Under the pieces are notes generated by a model. The model saw only the letters and a list, made by a program, of their open reading frames with translations. It was not told the origin of the DNA and did no database searches. From Procambarus clarkii (lineage: Eukaryota > Arthropoda > Malacostraca > Decapoda > Cambaridae), in NCBI RefSeq assembly GCF_040958095.1, contig NC_091175.1:25215047-25279046 (forward strand): 64,000 bases of DNA. The letters run 5' to 3'. The first letter of the stretch is position 1. Every line of letters starts with the position of its first letter. Below are positions 26,501-37,517 of this stretch, piece after piece. The position numbers and the translations under genes are program-made.

Positions 26501-29500
26501 AGCAGGGACACCAGTGGTCATTAGGGCAGCAGGGATACCAGTGGTCAGTTGGGCAGCAGGAATACTAGTGGTCAGTAGGGCAGCAGGGATACCAATGGTC
26601 AGTAGGGCAGCATGGACGCCAGTGGTCAGTAGGGAAGCAAAAACTGCAGTGGTCAGTAGGGCAGCAGGGTCACCGGTGGTCAGTAGGGAAGCAGGGACAC
26701 CAGTGGTCAGCAGGGCAGCAGGGACACCAATTGTCAGTAGGGAAGTAAAAGCACCAGTGGTCAGAAGGGCAGCTGGGACACCAATGGTCAGTAGGGCAGC
26801 AGGGACACCAGTGGTCAGCAGGGAAACAGGGACACCAGTGGTCAGTAAAGCAGCAGGGACACCAGTGGTTAGCAGGGCAGCAAGAACACGAATTGTCAGT
26901 AGGGAAGCAAAAACACCAGTGATCAGTAGGGAAGCAAAAACACCAGTGGTCAGTACGGCAGCAGGGACACCAGTGGTCAGTAGGGCAGCAGGGACACCAG
27001 TGGTCAGTAGGGCAGCAGAGACACCAGCGGTCAGCAGGGCAACAGAGACACCAGTTGTTAGTATGGCAGCAGGGACATCACTGGTCAGAAGAGCAGCAGG
27101 GACACCAGTGGTCAGTAGGGCAACAGGGACACCAGTGGTCAGTTGGGCAGCAGGGACGCCAGTAGTCAGTATAGAAGCAAGGAACACCAGTGGTCAGTTG
27201 AGCACCAGGGACATGAGTGGTCAGTAGGGCACCAGGGACACCAGTGGTAAGAAGGGAAGCCGGGACACCAGAGGACAGTAGGGCAGCAGCCGGGACACCA
27301 GGGGTAGAAGGGCAGCAGGGGACACCAGTGGTCAGTAGGGCAATAGGGACATCAGTGGTCAGTACGGCAGCAGGGACACCAGTGGTCAGTAGGGCAGCAG
27401 GGACACCAGTGGTTAGAAGGGCAGCAGGGACACCAGTGGTCCATAGGGAAACAGGGACATCAGTGGTCAGTACGGCAGCAGGGACACCAGTGGTCAGTAG
27501 GACAGCAAGGACACCAGTGGTCAGTACGGCCGCAGGGACACCAGTGGTCAGTAGGGAAGCGGGGACACCAGTGGTCAGTACGGCAGCAGGGACACCAGTG
27601 GTCAGTAGGGATGCAGGGACACCAGTGGTCAGTAGGGAAGCAGGACACCAGTGGTCAGTAGGGCAGCAGAGACACCAATGGTCAGAAGAGCAACAGAGAC
27701 ACCAATGGTTAGTAGGGCAGCAGGGACACCAGTGGTCAGTAAGGCAGAAGGGACACCAGTGGTCAATAGGGAAGCAGGGACACCAATGGTCAGTAGGGCA
27801 GCAGGAACACCAGTGTTCAGTAAGTCAGCAGGGACACCAGGGGTCAGTAAGGCAGCAGAGACACCAGTGGTCATTAAAGCAGCAGGGACACCATTGGTCA
27901 ATAGGGAAGCAGGGACACCAATGGTCAGTAGGGCAGCAGGAACACCAGTGTTCAGTAAGTCATCAAAAACACCAGTGGTCAGTAGGGAAGCAAAAACACC
28001 AGTGGTCAGTTGGGAAGCAAAAACACCAGTGGTAAGTAGGGCAGCAGGGACACCAGTGGTCAGAAGGGCAGCAGGGACATCAATGGTCAGAAGAGAAGCA
28101 GGGACACCAGTGGTCAGTAAGGCAGAAGGGACACCAGTGGTCAATAGGGAAGCAGGGACACCAATGGTCAGTAGGGCAGCAGGAACACTAGTGTTCAGTA
28201 TGTCAGCAAAAACACCAGTGGTCAGTAGCGAAGCAAAAAAAACCAGTGGTCAGTAGGGAAGCAAAAACACCAGTGGTAAGTAGGGCAGCAGGGACACCAG
28301 TGGTCAGTAGGGCAGCAGGGACATCAATGGTCAGAAGAGAAGCAGGGACCCAGTGGTCAGTAGGGCAGCATTGACACCAGTGGTCAGTAGAGTAGCAGGG
28401 ACATCAGTGGTCACTTGGGCAGCAGGGACATCAGTGGTCAGTAGGGCAGCAGGGACACCAGTGGTCATTAGGGCAGCAAGGACACCAGTGGTAAGAAGGA
28501 AGCAGGGACACCAGTGGTCAGTAGGGCAGCAGGGACACCAGTGGTCAGTACGGCAGCAGGGACACCAGTGGTCAGTAGGGAAGCAGGGACACCAGCGGTC
28601 AGTACGGCAGCAAGGACACCAGTGGTCAATAGGGAAGCAGGGACACCAGTGGTCAGTAGGGAAGCAGGGACACCAGTGGTCAGTAGAGCAGCAGAGACAC
28701 CAATGGTCAGTAGAGCAGCAGAGACACCAATTGTCAGTAGGGCAGCAGGGACACCAGTGGTCAGTAAGGCAGAAGGGACACCAGTGATCAATAGGGCAGC
28801 AGGGACACCAATAGTCAGAAGGCAGCAGGGACACTAGTGTTCAGTAGGTCAGAAGGGACACCAGGGGTCAGTAAGGCAGCAGGGACACCAGTGGTCAGTA
28901 GGGCAGCAGGGACACCAGTGGTTAGAAGGGCAGCAGGGACACCAGTGGTCAGTAGGGAAACAGGGACATCAGTGGTCAGTACGGCAGCAGGGACACCAGT
29001 GGTCAGTAGGGCAGCAGGGACACCAGTGGTCAGTACGGCAGCAGGGACACCAGTGGTCAATAGGGAAGCAGGGACACCAGTGGTCAGTACGGGAGCAGGG
29101 ACACCAGTGGTCAGTAGGGAAGCAGGGACACCAGTGGTCAGTAGGGAAGCAGGGACACCAGTGGTCAGTAAAACTGCAGAGACACCAATGGTAAGTAGAG
29201 CAGCAGAGACACCAATTTTCAGAAGGGCAGCAGGGACACCAGCTGTCAGAAAGGCAGAAGGGACACCAGTGGTCAATAGGGCAGCAGGGACACCAATGGT
29301 CAGTAGGGCAGCAGGGACACCAGTGGTCAGTAGGGAAGCAGGGACACCAGTGGTCAGTAGGGAAGCAGGGACACCAGTGGTCAGTAGGGCAGCAGAGACA
29401 CCAATGGTCAGAAGAGCAACAGAGACACCAATGGTTAGTAGGGCAGCAGGGACACCAGTGGTCAGTAAGGCAGAAGGGACACCAGTGGTCAATAGGGAAG

Positions 29501-30695
29501 CAGGGACACCAATGGTCAGTAGGGCAGCCGGAACACCAGTGTTCAGTAAGTCAGCAGGGACAGCAGGGGTCAGTAAGGCAGCAAAGACACCAGTGGTCAG
29601 TAAAGCAGCAGGGACACCATTGGTCAATAGGGCCGCAAGGACACCAGTTGTCAGTGGAGTAGCAGAGACACCAGTGGTCAGTAGGGCAGCAGGGACACCA
29701 ATGGTCAGTAAGGAAGCAGGGACACCAGTGGTCAATAGGGCTGCAGGGACACCAGTGGTCAAAAGGGCAGCAGGGATATCAGTGGTCAGTAGGGAAGCAA
29801 AAACACCAGTAGTCAGTAGAGGAGTAGGGACACCAGTGGTCAGTAAGGAAGGAGGGACACCAGTGGTCAGTAGGGCAGCAGGGACACCAGTGGTCAGTAG
29901 AGCAGCAGGGATACCAGTGGTCAGTAGGGAAGCAAAAACACCAGTGGTCAGCAGGGCAACAGTGACACCAGTGGTAAGTAGGGCAGCAGGGACACTAGTA
30001 GTCAACAAAGCATCAGGGACACCAATTGTCAGTAGGGAAGCAAAAACACCAGTGGTCAGTAGGGAAGCAAAAACACCAGTGGTAAGTAGGGCAGCAGGGA
30101 CACCAGTGGTCAGTAGGGCAGCAGGGACATCAATGGTCAGAAGAGAAGCAGGGACACCAGTGGTCAGTAGGGCAGCAGGGACTCCAGTGGTCAGTACGGC
30201 AGCAGGGACACCAGTGGTCAGTAGGGAAGCAAGGACATCAGTGGTCAGTACGGCAGCAAGGACACCAGTGGTCAGTAGGGAAGCAGGGACACCAGTGGTC
30301 AGTAGGGGAAGCAGGGACACCAGTGGTCAGTAGAGCAGCAGAGACACCAATGGTCAGTAGAGCAGCAGAGACACCAATTGTCAGTAGGGCAGCAGGGACA
30401 CCAGTGGTCAGTAAGGCAGAAGGGACAGCAGTGGTCAATAGGGCAGCAGGGACACCAATAGTCAGTAGGGCAGCAGGGACACCAGTGTTCAGTAGGTCAG
30501 AAGGGACACCAGGGGTCAGTAAGGCAGCAGGGACACCAGTGGTCAGTAGGGCTGAAGGGACACCAGTGGTTAGAAGGGCAGCAGGGACACCAGTGGTCAG
30601 TAGGGAAACAGGGACATCAGTGGTCAGTACGGCAGCAGGGACACCAGTGCATGGTCAGTAGGGCAGCAGGGACACCAGCGGTCAGTACGGCAGCA
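8558..30695. repeat. 27-bp satellite array, about 820 copies (22.1 kb)
   Basis: Tandem units of the form GGGACACCAGTGGTCAGTAG followed by GGCAGCA. Subfamilies are grouped along the array: AGAAGGGCAGTA units with GTACGGCAGCC at 8558-9260; GTAGGGCAGCA units beyond; and mixtures with GGAAGCA, AAAAACACC, GGGATACC and ACATCA variants from about 10.2 kb on. Each unit holds the short inverted repeat ACCAGTGGT. The 27-bp unit keeps two or more frames open on each strand (VVSRAAGTP on plus, GVPAALLTT and CCPTDHWCP on minus), giving frames up to 1,187 codons. Several mutually overlapping frames, no signal peptide and no unique flanking exon argue against a real protein. The array runs into an assembly gap, so the true length is unknown. 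Confidence 0.97.
14642..27216. repeat. Higher-order repeat inside the 27-bp satellite (A/B blocks, about 4.0 kb)
   Basis: A marker variant run (GAAGCCGGGACACCAGAGGA and the following CAGCAGCCGGG) recurs at the starts of blocks at 14642, 16940, 18672, 20970, 22675, 24973 and 27217. Spacings are 2298, 1732, 2298, 1705, 2298 and 2244 bp, so the order is A-B-A-B-A-A'. A+B gives a 4,030-bp period, then 4,003 bp where one 27-bp unit is missing. B looks like A with about 21 units (566 bp) removed. Unit variants are reproduced in the same order in each A block with few changes, which shows recent amplification of a multi-unit block and not just single-unit slippage. A more diverged A-like block lies upstream from about 12,076. 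Confidence 0.9.
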
Positions 30696-31195
30696 NNNNN
30701 NNNNNNNNNNNNNNNNNNNNNNNNNNNNNNNNNNNNNNNNNNNNNNNNNNNNNNNNNNNNNNNNNNNNNNNNNNNNNNNNNNNNNNNNNNNNNNNNNNNN
30801 NNNNNNNNNNNNNNNNNNNNNNNNNNNNNNNNNNNNNNNNNNNNNNNNNNNNNNNNNNNNNNNNNNNNNNNNNNNNNNNNNNNNNNNNNNNNNNNNNNNN
30901 NNNNNNNNNNNNNNNNNNNNNNNNNNNNNNNNNNNNNNNNNNNNNNNNNNNNNNNNNNNNNNNNNNNNNNNNNNNNNNNNNNNNNNNNNNNNNNNNNNNN
31001 NNNNNNNNNNNNNNNNNNNNNNNNNNNNNNNNNNNNNNNNNNNNNNNNNNNNNNNNNNNNNNNNNNNNNNNNNNNNNNNNNNNNNNNNNNNNNNNNNNNN
31101 NNNNNNNNNNNNNNNNNNNNNNNNNNNNNNNNNNNNNNNNNNNNNNNNNNNNNNNNNNNNNNNNNNNNNNNNNNNNNNNNNNNNNNNNNNNNNNN
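30696..31195. other. Assembly gap, exactly 500 N
   Basis: A run of exactly 500 N, a customary placeholder length, separates the 27-bp satellite from the LINE nest. The real distance is unknown. The 5' part of the LINE that resumes at 31196 and the end of the satellite are both missing. Confidence 0.99.
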
Positions 31196-31675
31196 AGAGC
31201 GTTTTGTGCTAGAGATAGGGGGAACAGGTTAAGGATTTGCTATCCCGGAGCTGGCATTGGTGATATTATAAACAACATGAATGATATTATGGCTGGTAAT
31301 GGGAACAATCCCATTATTTGCATTAGCGCGGGAGGAAATGATGTTGGTCGAGTTAGGAGTGAGGAACTGATTCAGAGGTATAAAACAGCCATAGAGTTAG
31401 TTAGGAGCAAGGGAGGAATCCCGATCATATGTGGCATTCTTCCAAGAAAGGGAGTGGGAAATGAATGGATATCGAGGGCACTTGGTGTCAATTGCCGGCT
31501 GGAAAGATATTGCAAATCAAATGCAATATCTTTCATAGACAACTGGGAACACTTCTATGGAAGAAATGAAATGTATGCTCGTGATGGGGTGCATCTATCG
31601 AGGACTGGGGTTGTTGCTGTTGCGAACTCGTTAGAAGAAGTGGTTAGAGGTGTTTGTTTGGGTTTAAACTGTTAG
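31196..31675 (+). CDS. LINE ORF1 C-terminal part, SGNH-esterase-like (partial at gap)
   Basis: The frame is open from the gap edge to TAG. It begins with RAFCARDRGNRLRICYPGAG and matches residues 117 onward of the ORF1 at 43023-43850. The catalytic-Ser block (GDSQ) lies in the gap. The GGND block is present as SAGGNDVG and the C-terminal Asp-x-x-His block as RDGVHLSRTG. SGNH/GDSL-type esterase domains are known in ORF1 of CR1-type LINEs, where they are thought to help the ribonucleoprotein interact with membranes or lipids. ORF2 of the same copy starts 12 nt downstream at ATG 31687 and is cut by an insertion after about 87 codons. Confidence 0.8.
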   Translation, partial: RAFCARDRGNRLRICYPGAGIGDIINNMNDIMAGNGNNPIICISAGGNDVGRVRSEELIQRYKTAIELVRSKGGIPIICGILPRKGVGNEWISRALGVNCRLERYCKSNAISFIDNWEHFYGRNEMYARDGVHLSRTGVVAVANSLEEVVRGVCLGLNC

Positions 31676-31945
31676 TAGATAGAGGTATGGGAATTGATTT
31701 GGAGGAAGGAGGTAATAAAAGTATGTGTTTGTGGGAGAAAGGAATTGGCAAAACGATCAGGGAAAGAGAAGGTCCGCAAAACAACAATTCACTTAGGGTA
31801 TATTACACTAACAGTAGAAGTCTAAGAAATAAAATTAACGAATTAAATGCTCTTGTCTGCACAGAAAAAATAGATATTATTGCACTTACCGAAACGTGGA
31901 TGAATGTAGAAAATAGAGAACTATTAGCTGAATATCAAATATATT

Positions 31946-34144
31946 GATAAGAACATAAGAACATAAGAACAAAGGTAACTGCAGAAGGCCTATTGGCCCA
32001 TGCGAGGCAGCTCCTATTCTATAACCACCCAATCCCACTCATATACTTGTCCAACCCGTGCTTGAAACAATCGAGGGACCCCACCTCCACAATGTTACGC
32101 GGCAATTGGTTCCACAAATCAACAACCCTGTTACTGAACCAGTATTTACCCAAGTCTTTCCTAAATCTAAACTTATCCAATTTATACCCATTGTTTCGTG
32201 TTCTGTCCTGTGTTGATACTTTTAATACCCTATTAATATCCCCCCGGTTATGTCCATTCATCCACTTGTAAACCTCTATCATGTCACCCCTAACTCTTCG
32301 CCTTTCCAGTGAATGCAACTTAAGCTTTGTTAATCTTTCTTCATATGAAAGATTTCTAATTTGGGGAATTAACTTAGTCATCCTACGCTGGACACGTTCA
32401 AGTGAATTTATATCCATTCTATAATATGGCGACCAAAACTGAACTGCATAATCTAAATGGGGCCTAACTAGAGCAAGATATAGCTTGAGAACCACACCAG
32501 GTGTCTTGTTACTAACGCTGCGATTAATAAATCCAAGTGTCCGATTTGCCTTATTACGAACATTTATGCATTGATCCTTTTGTTTTAAATTCTTACTAAT
32601 CATAACTCCCAGATCCCTTTCGCAATCCGACTTCGCAGTCACAACACCATCTAGCTCGTATCTTGTAACTCTATCATCATTACCTAACCTCAGAACTTTA
32701 CATTTATCAGCATTAAACTGCATCTGCCAATCCTTTGACCATTTCAAAACCCTATCTAGATCAACTTGAAGTGATAGTGAGTCCTCCTCCGAATTAATTT
32801 CCCTACCGATTTTCGTATCATCGGCAAATTTGCAAATGTTGCTACTCAAACCTGAATCTAAATCATTTATATATATTATAAACAACAGAGGTCCCAGGAC
32901 AGAGCCTTGAGGCACTCCACTTACAACATTTTCCCACTCTGACTTGATTCCATTTATACTAACTCTCTGTTTCCTTTGGTATAGCCATGCCCTAATCCAG
33001 CTTAATATAGCACCCCCAATACCATGAGACTCTATCTTTTTAATCAGTCTTTCATGTGGCACTGTATCAAAAGCTTTGCTAAAGTCAAGGTATACAACAT
33101 CGCAATCCTTACCACTATCAACTGCCTCAACAATGCTAGAATAAAAAGATAACAAATTTGTTAAACATGAACGGCCATTGATAAAACCATGTTGCGACTC
33201 AATTATTAATTTATGTTTTTCAAGATGAAGACGAATTTTATTTGCTATTATAGATTCGATTAACTTTCCCACAATAGACGTTAGGCTAATTGGTCGATAG
33301 TTAGACGCAAGTGATCTATCTCCTTTCTTAGAAACTGGTATCACATTAGCAACTTTCCAAAACTCCGGCACTCTGCCTGACTCTATTGATTTATTAAATA
33401 TGGTTGACAGTGGGTCACAAAGCTCCTCTTTGCATTCTTTAAGCACCCTGGCAAACACTTCATCCGGCCCTGGGGATTTGTTTGGTTTGAGTTTTACTAT
33501 TTGTTTAAGAACATCCTCCCTGGTAACTGTTAAACTCGTCAACCTGTCCTCGTCCCCACCCACATAGACTTGTTCGGCTGAAGGCATATTGTTAAGTTCC
33601 TCTTTAGTAAATACAGATACAAAATATTTATTAAAAATACTACTCATCTCTTCATCACTATCTGTTATTTGACCTGTCTCAGTTTTTAATGGACCTATCC
33701 TTTCCCTAGTCTTAGTACGATATAACTGAAAAAACCCTTTAGGATTTGTCTTTGCTTGCCCTGCTATGCGAACTTCATAGTTTCTTTTTGCTTTCCTTAT
33801 CTCTTTTTTAACATTTCTAACCAGTTGTACGAATTCCTGTTCTAAAGTGACCTCCCCATTTTTAATCCTTTTGTACCAAGCTCTCTTATTACCTATAAGG
33901 TTCTTCAAATTCTTTGTTATCCACTTTGGGTCATTAGTATTCGATCTATTCAATTTGTATGGTATACTACGTTCCTGTGCTTTGTTTAGAATATTCTTAA
34001 ATAAGTTATATATTGAATCCACATCGAAATCCCCATTTAAGTCACCTATCGCTGGGTTCATGTCTCGCTCCAAGACCGGCCCACACCCCATACCCAAGAT
34101 GGCCCACACCCCATACCCAAGAATTTAAACTATTAAATAGTTTG
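31946..34144 (-). mobile_element. 5'-truncated CR1-like LINE inserted in E1
   Basis: A minus-strand copy whose 3' tail (TAAGAACATAAGAACATAAG) is at the left edge. The ORF2 frame is open from about 34100 down to 32019 and covers the linker and the entire RT with FADDTK. It lacks ORF1 and the endonuclease, so it is a truncated, non-autonomous copy. At the right (5') edge a 22-bp stretch is tandemly duplicated (34078-34099 and 34101-34122). It is followed by 22 bp of filler (34123-34144) that copies neighbouring host sequence directly and in inverted form. The open frame shows few changes, so it is young. Confidence 0.9.
32019..34100 (-). pseudogene. LINE ORF2, RT part only (5'-truncated)
   Basis: An uninterrupted minus frame of about 690 codons covers ORF2 from just after the endonuclease to the natural stop (GIGWL). 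The RT motifs read PNKSPGPDEV, LDFSKAFDTVPHERL, GVPQGSVLGPLL and KFADDTKIG, in the order known for non-LTR reverse transcriptases. No endonuclease domain remains, and the upstream Met belongs to duplicated junction sequence, so a natural protein is unlikely. It differs from neighbouring copies at a few residues, such as KLIESI for KLLESI and VISKKGD... in place of VFKKGD being read as VSKKGD. Confidence 0.75.
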
Positions 34145-34146
34145 AT

Positions 34147-35466
34147 TTAAACTATTTCACACAGATAGATATATTAGACGAGGAGGTGGAGTAGCCATAT
34201 ATGTTAGGGACAATTTGAAATGTAGTCTCAAAGAGGGAATCAAAACAGAGCCACACACAGAAACTATTTGGATTGAATTAAACGAAAAAGCTAATAATAT
34301 TATAATAGGAGTAATATATAGGCCACCAAATTTAGACAGAATGGAAGCAAAGCATCTATGGGATGAAATATCTAGAGCATCTAGATCTAACAGTATTTAT
34401 GTCATGGGTGACTTTAATTTTAGCGGAATAAACTGGTTGAACAAAACAGGGAATAGTGAAGCAGAAGATTTTCTAGAATTAATTGACGATTGCTTTCTTA
34501 CGCAACACATTAAGGAACCAATATGGGAAAATAATATTTTAGATTTAGTGTTAACTAACAGGGAAACGCAAATTAATGACATCGAAATAGGGAGTGAGCT
34601 AGGGAGCAGTGATCACAAAGAAATCAGATTTAGCATAGAATGGAATAGACCAGTAGGAGAAAATTCTGTTAAAGTGCCAGATTTTCGAAAAGCTGATTTT
34701 AATAGCCTAAGAATTTTTTTGGGTCAAATTGATTGGAAAGGCTTGGGTATGGGGTATGGGCCGGTCTTGGAGCGAGACATGAACCCAGCGATAGGTGACT
34801 TAAATGGGGATTTCGATGTGGATTCAATATATAACTTATTTAAGAATATTCTAAACAAAGCACAGGAACGTAGTATACCATACAAATTGAATAGATCGAA
34901 TACTAATGACCCAAAGTGGATAACAAAGAATTTGAAGAACCTTATAGGTAAAAAGAGAGCTTGGTACAAAAGGATTAAAAATGGGGAGGTCACTTTAGAA
35001 CAGGAATTCGTACAACTGGTTAGAAATGTTAAAAAAGAGATAAGGAAAGCAAAAAGAAACTATGAAGTTCGCATAGCAGGGCAAGCAAAGACAAATCCTA
35101 AAGGGTTTTTTCAGTTATATCGTACCAAGACTAGGGAAAGGATAGGTCCATTAAAAACTGAGACAGGTCAAATAACAGATAGTGATGAAGAGATGAGTAG
35201 TATTTTTAATAAATATTTTGTATCTGTATTTACTAAAGAGGAACTTAACAATATGCCTTCAGCTGAACAAGTCTATGTGGGTGGGGACGAGGACAGGTTG
35301 ACGAGTTTAACAGTTACCAGGGAGGATGTTCTTAAACAAATAGTAAAACTCAAACCAAACAAATCCCCAGGGCCGGATGAAGTGTTTGCCAGGGTGGTTA
35401 AAGAATGCAAAGAGGAGCTTTGTGACCCACTGTCAACCATATTTAATAAATCAATAGAGTCAGGCA
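34147..35466 (+). pseudogene. E1 ORF2 middle part (endonuclease to RT start)
   Basis: A continuous frame from the left junction. It carries the later endonuclease motifs VMGDFNFSGINW (the GDFN block) and GSSDHKEIRFSI (the catalytic SDH block), then the linker and the first RT block PNKSPGPDEVFARVVKEC. It is cut at FNKSIESGR by a minus-strand LINE insertion; beyond 35466 the apparent frame runs into that insertion. AP-like endonuclease nicks target DNA and RT then primes on the nick in this family. This part cannot work alone. Confidence 0.8.
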
Positions 35467-36093
35467 GAGAACATAAGAACATAAGAACAAAGGTAACTGC
35501 AGAAGGCCTATTGGCCCATACGAGGCAGCTCCTATTCTATAACCACCCAATCCCACTCATATACTTGTCCAACCCGTGCTTGAAACAATCGAGGGACCCC
35601 ACCTCCACAATGTTACGCGGCAATTGGTTCCACAAATCAACAACCCTGTTACTGAACCAGTATTTACCCAAGTCTTTCCTAAATCTAAACTTATCCAATT
35701 TATATCCATTGTTTCGTGTTCTGTCCTGTGTTGATACTTTTAATACCCTATTAATATCCCCCCGGTTATGTCCATTCATCCACTTGTAAACCTCTATCAT
35801 GTCACCCCTAACTCTTCGCCTTTCCAGTGAATGCAACTTAAGCTTTGTTAATCTTTCTTCATATGAAAGATTTCTAATTTGGGGAATTAACTTAGTCATC
35901 CTACGCTGGACACGTTCAAGTGAATTTATATCCATTCTATAATATGGCGACCAAAACTGAACTGCATAATCTAAATGGGGCCTAACTAGAGCAAGATATA
36001 GCTTGAGAACCACACCAGGTGTCTTGTTACTAACGCTGCGATTTATAAATCCAAGTGTCCGATTTGCCTTATTATGTCCGATTTGCCTTATTA
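35467..36093 (-). mobile_element. Short 5'-truncated CR1-like LINE inserted in E1
   Basis: A minus-strand copy of about 0.63 kb. It holds the 3' tail at the left (GAACATAAGAACATAAGAAC), the 3' untranslated region and the last 158 ORF2 codons (35537-36013). At its 5' edge an 18-bp segment GTCCGATTTGCCTTATTA occurs twice (36057-36074 and 36076-36093) before E1 resumes. This is a typical dead-on-arrival copy. Confidence 0.9.
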
Positions 36094-37451
36094 GAGTAGA
36101 GTGCCAGAGTTTTGGAAAGTTGCTAATGTGATACCAGTTTTTAAGAAAGGAGATAGATCACTTGCGTCTAACTATCGACCAATTAGCCTAACGTCTATTG
36201 TGGGAAAGTTACTCGAATCTATAATAGCAAATAAAATTCGTCTTCATCTTGAAAAACATAAATTAATAATTGAGTCGCAACATGGTTTTATAAATGGCCG
36301 TTCATGTTTAACAAATTTGTTATCTTTTTATTCTAGCATTGTTGAGGCAGTTGATAGTGGTAAGGATTGCGATGTTGTATACCTTGACTTTAGCAAAGCT
36401 TTTGATACAGTGCCACATGAAAGACTGATTAAAAAGATAGAGTCTCATGGTATTGGGGGTGCTATATTAAGCTGGATTAGGGCATGGCTATACCAAAGGA
36501 AACAGAGTTAGTATAAATGGAATCAAGTCAGAGTGGGAAAATGTTGTAAGTGGAGTGCCTCAAGGCTCTGTCCTGGGACCTCTGTTGTTTATAATATATA
36601 TAAATGATTTAGATTCAGGTTTGAGTAGCAACATTTGCAAATTTGCCGATGATACGAAAATCGGTAGGGAAATTAATTCGGAGGAGGACTCACTATCACT
36701 TCAAGTTGATCTAGATAGGGTTTTGAAATGGTCAAAGGATTGGCAGATGCAGTTTAATGCTGATAAATGTAAAGTTCTGAGGTTAGGTAATGATGATAGA
36801 GTTACAAGATACGAGCTGGATGGTGTTGTGATTGCGAAGTCGGATTGCGAAAGGGATCTGGGAGTTATGATTAGTAAGAATTTAAAACAAAAGGATCAAT
36901 GCATAAATGTTCGTAATAAGGCAAATCGGACACTTGGATTTATTAATCGCAGTGTTAGTAACAAGACACCTGGTGTGGTTCTCAAGCTATATCTTGCTCT
37001 AGTTAGGCCCCATTTAGATTATGCAGTTCAGTTTTGGTCGCCATATTATAGAATGGATATAAATTCACTTGAACGTGTCCAGCGTAGGATGACCAAGTTA
37101 ATTCCCCAAATTAGAAATCTTTCATATGAAGAAAGATTAACAAAGCTTAAGTTGCATTCACTGGAAAGGCGAAGAGTTAGGGGTGACATGATAGAGGTTT
37201 ACAAGTGGATGAATGGACATAACCGGGGGGATATTAATAGGGTATTAAAAGTATCAACACAGGACAGAACACGAAACAATGGGTATAAATTGGATAAGTT
37301 TAGATTTAGGAAAGACTTGGGTAAATACTGGTTCAGTAACAGGGTTGTTGATTTGTGGAACCAATTGCCGCGTAACATTGTGGAGGTGGGGTCCCTCGAT
37401 TGTTTCAAGCACGGGTTGGACAAGTATATGAGTGGGATTGGGTGGTTATAG
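36094..37451 (+). pseudogene. E1 ORF2 C-terminal part, frameshifted
   Basis: Two overlapping-phase frames continue the RT of E1. The first runs from VPEFWKVANVIPVFKKGDRS to AWLYQRKQS (to 36511). After a 2-bp deletion the second runs from GVPQGSVLGPLL through KFADDTKIG to the stop after GIGWL at 37451. All RT motifs are visible, but the break falls between the LDFSKAFD and GVPQGS blocks, so no functional polymerase is made. The 3' untranslated region and 8-bp tail follow to 37517. Confidence 0.8.
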
Positions 37452-37517
37452 AATAGGAGCTGCCTCGTATGGGCCAATAGGCCTTCTGCAGTTACCTTTG
37501 TTCTTATGTTCTTATCG

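Larger units (their letters stand above)
31196..37517 (+). mobile_element. CR1-like LINE copy E1, plus strand, interrupted twice
   Basis: Three plus-strand segments together follow one LINE: 31196-31945 (ORF1 end and ORF2 start), about 34145-35466 (rest of the endonuclease to the RT N-terminus), and about 36094-37517 (RT to the 3' tail). They are separated by two minus-strand copies of the same family (31946-34144 and 35467-36093). The sequence resumes where it stopped each time (AATATCAAATATAT then GATTTAAACTATTTC; GAGTCAGGCAGAG then GAGTGCCAGAG). The 3' end carries TTCTTATGTTCTTAT and abuts a minus-strand internal LINE fragment. ORF2 also has a 2-bp loss near 36508 (AAACAGAGTTAG where other copies have AAACAGAGAGTTAG), so this copy is dead. 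Confidence 0.9.

Noticed and set aside
8558-30695. CRISPR array
   Set aside because: Units are contiguous with no unique spacers, and the context is a eukaryotic satellite.
30651-31232. A frame running across the assembly gap
   Set aside because: About 165 of its codons are N. It joins satellite to LINE only through unknown sequence.
34397-34582. Recurrent 61- to 92-codon frames opposite LINE ORF2
   Set aside because: They recur in every LINE copy as antisense shadows of the ORF2 coding sequence.
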